Assembly (NCBI GenBank): GCA_963969395.1
Contig: OZ017797.1
Coordinates: forward strand, 27,032,001-27,096,000
Direction of reading: 5' to 3'
Length of the DNA: 64,000 bases
From: Pseudoscleropodium purum
Lineage: Eukaryota > Streptophyta > Bryopsida > Hypnales > Brachytheciaceae
The position numbers and the translations under genes are program-made. Positions within the stretch are counted from its first letter, which is position 1; the number at the start of each line of letters is the position of its first letter. The notes under the pieces are model-generated. The model worked only from the letters and a program-made list of their open reading frames with translations, ran no database searches and was not told the origin of the DNA. This document shows positions 62,741 through 64,000 of this stretch, piece after piece.

Positions 62741-63472
62741 GGCCGCCCTTCCTTCTCAACCCCGACAGAGAAATCTCAACCTCCAAGAACCTGGCCAATT
62801 CCGCCCCTCCTCTGCCCAATTACCAAAAACTCAACCTCAAATCTGCCAAATCACCACGACCACTTCAGCAAGACACCTAAAAATCGCCGGCAATAACAAC
62901 ACCGCACCAGAGGAGGACAGACAGTGCATTAAAAAATGCTCGCCACAAATTGAAGTCCTCCGACATACAAAACTTCAGCAATTTCGGAAGTCCTAGGATT
63001 TCGGCTCTTCGGCGATACTTGCAACTCAAGCAAAAGAACTCGATTGAACTAATGCTGCACTACGACCACCGCCATTACTACTCTGTCGTCCTCTGTGCAC
63101 CGCTCAAATGGAAGACACCCCTCTACCAAAAGTGAGGGAGTATTGTAAACAGAAACCTTCCATGAAAATCGAGAATACCATGAGAATTTCAGTCTGTGCT
63201 TGGATGAAGACCGGAATTGCGGCTCCCTGCCGAGGAGCTGCTCGTGCAAATTCACAAACCACGGCCGAAACGATGTCACTATCCGCCATAGCCACGGCGA
63301 AGACGCCGTGTGGCTCTCTGGCTCGCGTTCTCTCACTCGCAGAACAGAGGCTCCCACAGGTGGATGAATGAAGTATGGATGGAATAAATATGGATGAAGT
63401 ATTCAGGGTTCCGTCCGAGTCAGTTCAATCAGTTGTAGATGATTGTGCTATCAGTATGGGTGACACTAATTA
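62741..63472. other. VIPP1 upstream region with possible overlapping small frames
   Basis: VIPP1 promoter and 5' UTR. Around 63050-63371 both strands have open frames. The minus-strand one (63104-63295, ATG-led, 63 codons, starting MAMADSDIVSAVV) has the better codon character and could be a short exon, but I cannot extend it or recognise it, so it is not called. Confidence 0.35.
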
Positions 63473-63985
63473 ACTCTTTAATCGTTTACTTTTGATGTGA
63501 ATTTTAGCCATAAAAATGATATTTTTTGAGTTTGATTTTAACTAATGAAATGAAGTTTATCAAGTTTAGTTTTTACTTCAATTGAAAATTTTGTAAATTT
63601 TGTAAATATCAATATTTTATAGCAATACAAACTTTGGGCCTATAATCATGGTTTGTTGATTTTTTAATTTTACAGTGACATAGTAACTTTGGCTTTTACT
63701 ATGATGTTATACACTACAATATACATCTATTGTAAGAATTTCAGATTTCTTTTAGTAAAAGATTCAAATTTGATATTTTTTTTCAATTTTCCCTTGACAA
63801 ATTCACAATAATTTCAAATTTTTCCCCACAAATTTGAATTCTTTTTACCTTGTAGTAGACATATGATTTCATCTTTGAAAAATGAATATACATATTTTCA
63901 TTCATATCTAGTTGAAAAATGGCAACAAACAAAGTAATGAGCAATGAGGCTTGAAATTAGTGGTTATGAGCCCATCGTTTAAGGG
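63473..63985 (+). mobile_element. TTA-flanked MITE, related ends, copy C
   Basis: The left end is ACTCTTTAATCG and the right end read inward is ACCCTTAAACGATG. TTA lies at 63470-63472 and 63986-63988. The element is 513 bp, AT-rich and non-coding. The termini resemble the ACCCCTCA ends at 1132 and 41117, but the interior differs, so it is probably a separate family using the same kind of transposase. Confidence 0.55.
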
Positions 63986-64000
63986 TTAAGGACAAAGGAA

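Noticed and set aside
63108..63371. 87-codon plus-strand frame upstream of VIPP1
   Set aside because: Overlaps competing frames on the other strand in moderately GC-rich promoter sequence; no recognisable domain.
1..64000. CRISPR array, operon or other prokaryotic system
   Set aside because: The genes are spliced plant nuclear genes; no regularly spaced repeats or polycistronic layout exist.

Overview
The window looks like nuclear DNA of a land plant, most likely a non-seed plant such as a bryophyte. The genes are plant-specific (ELF3, plastid VIPP1, a phosphorylase of the plastid type, an LR-type plant serpin, a class II small heat-shock protein). Introns are GT-AG and mostly 80-500 bp. AAACCCTA telo-box motifs occur near genes. 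Gene islands of near-average GC alternate with very AT-rich blocks full of old transposon remains. The exact lineage cannot be fixed from this sequence alone.

Layout: 1-7.1 kb is AT-rich and gene-free, with a TTA-flanked MITE-like element (1132-2012) and a striking GC-rich hAT-like MITE (5257-5568). 7.2-19.7 kb is a gene island: class II sHSP (+, 7476-8464), GT77-like glycosyltransferase (-, 9874-14697), and an unknown hydrophilic protein with an ABRE-like upstream site (-, 16920-19542). 19.9-25.8 kb is AT-rich with a near-perfect 302-bp foldback and a CACTA MITE. 26.4-37.8 kb holds an alpha-glucan phosphorylase (-, 26412-31415, 5' exon not found) and ELF3 (-, 33673-36498, C-terminal reading frame disturbed). 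37.8-43 kb is AT-rich with a second copy of the first MITE family. 43.3-48.2 kb is NSUN5 (-, 13 exons). 49.4-52.3 kb holds a short hypothetical gene and a tandemly duplicated exon-like unit. 52.6-56.7 kb is a serpin (+). 59.4-62.7 kb is VIPP1 (-, 10 exons). The window ends in another TTA-flanked element.

The genes do not form a cluster with a shared pathway: chaperone, cell-wall/Golgi glycosylation, plastid starch metabolism, circadian control, rRNA methylation, protease inhibition and thylakoid maintenance sit side by side. Exon joins of the recognised genes were checked by hand for phase and codon count; only the ELF3 C-terminus and the 5' end of the phosphorylase fail to close.

The most unusual content is transposon-related: four non-autonomous element types with recognisable ends and target duplications (hAT-like, Stowaway-like, CACTA, PIF/Harbinger-like), several tandem duplications inside introns and 5' regions, and one dispersed repeat shared by introns of two unrelated genes.
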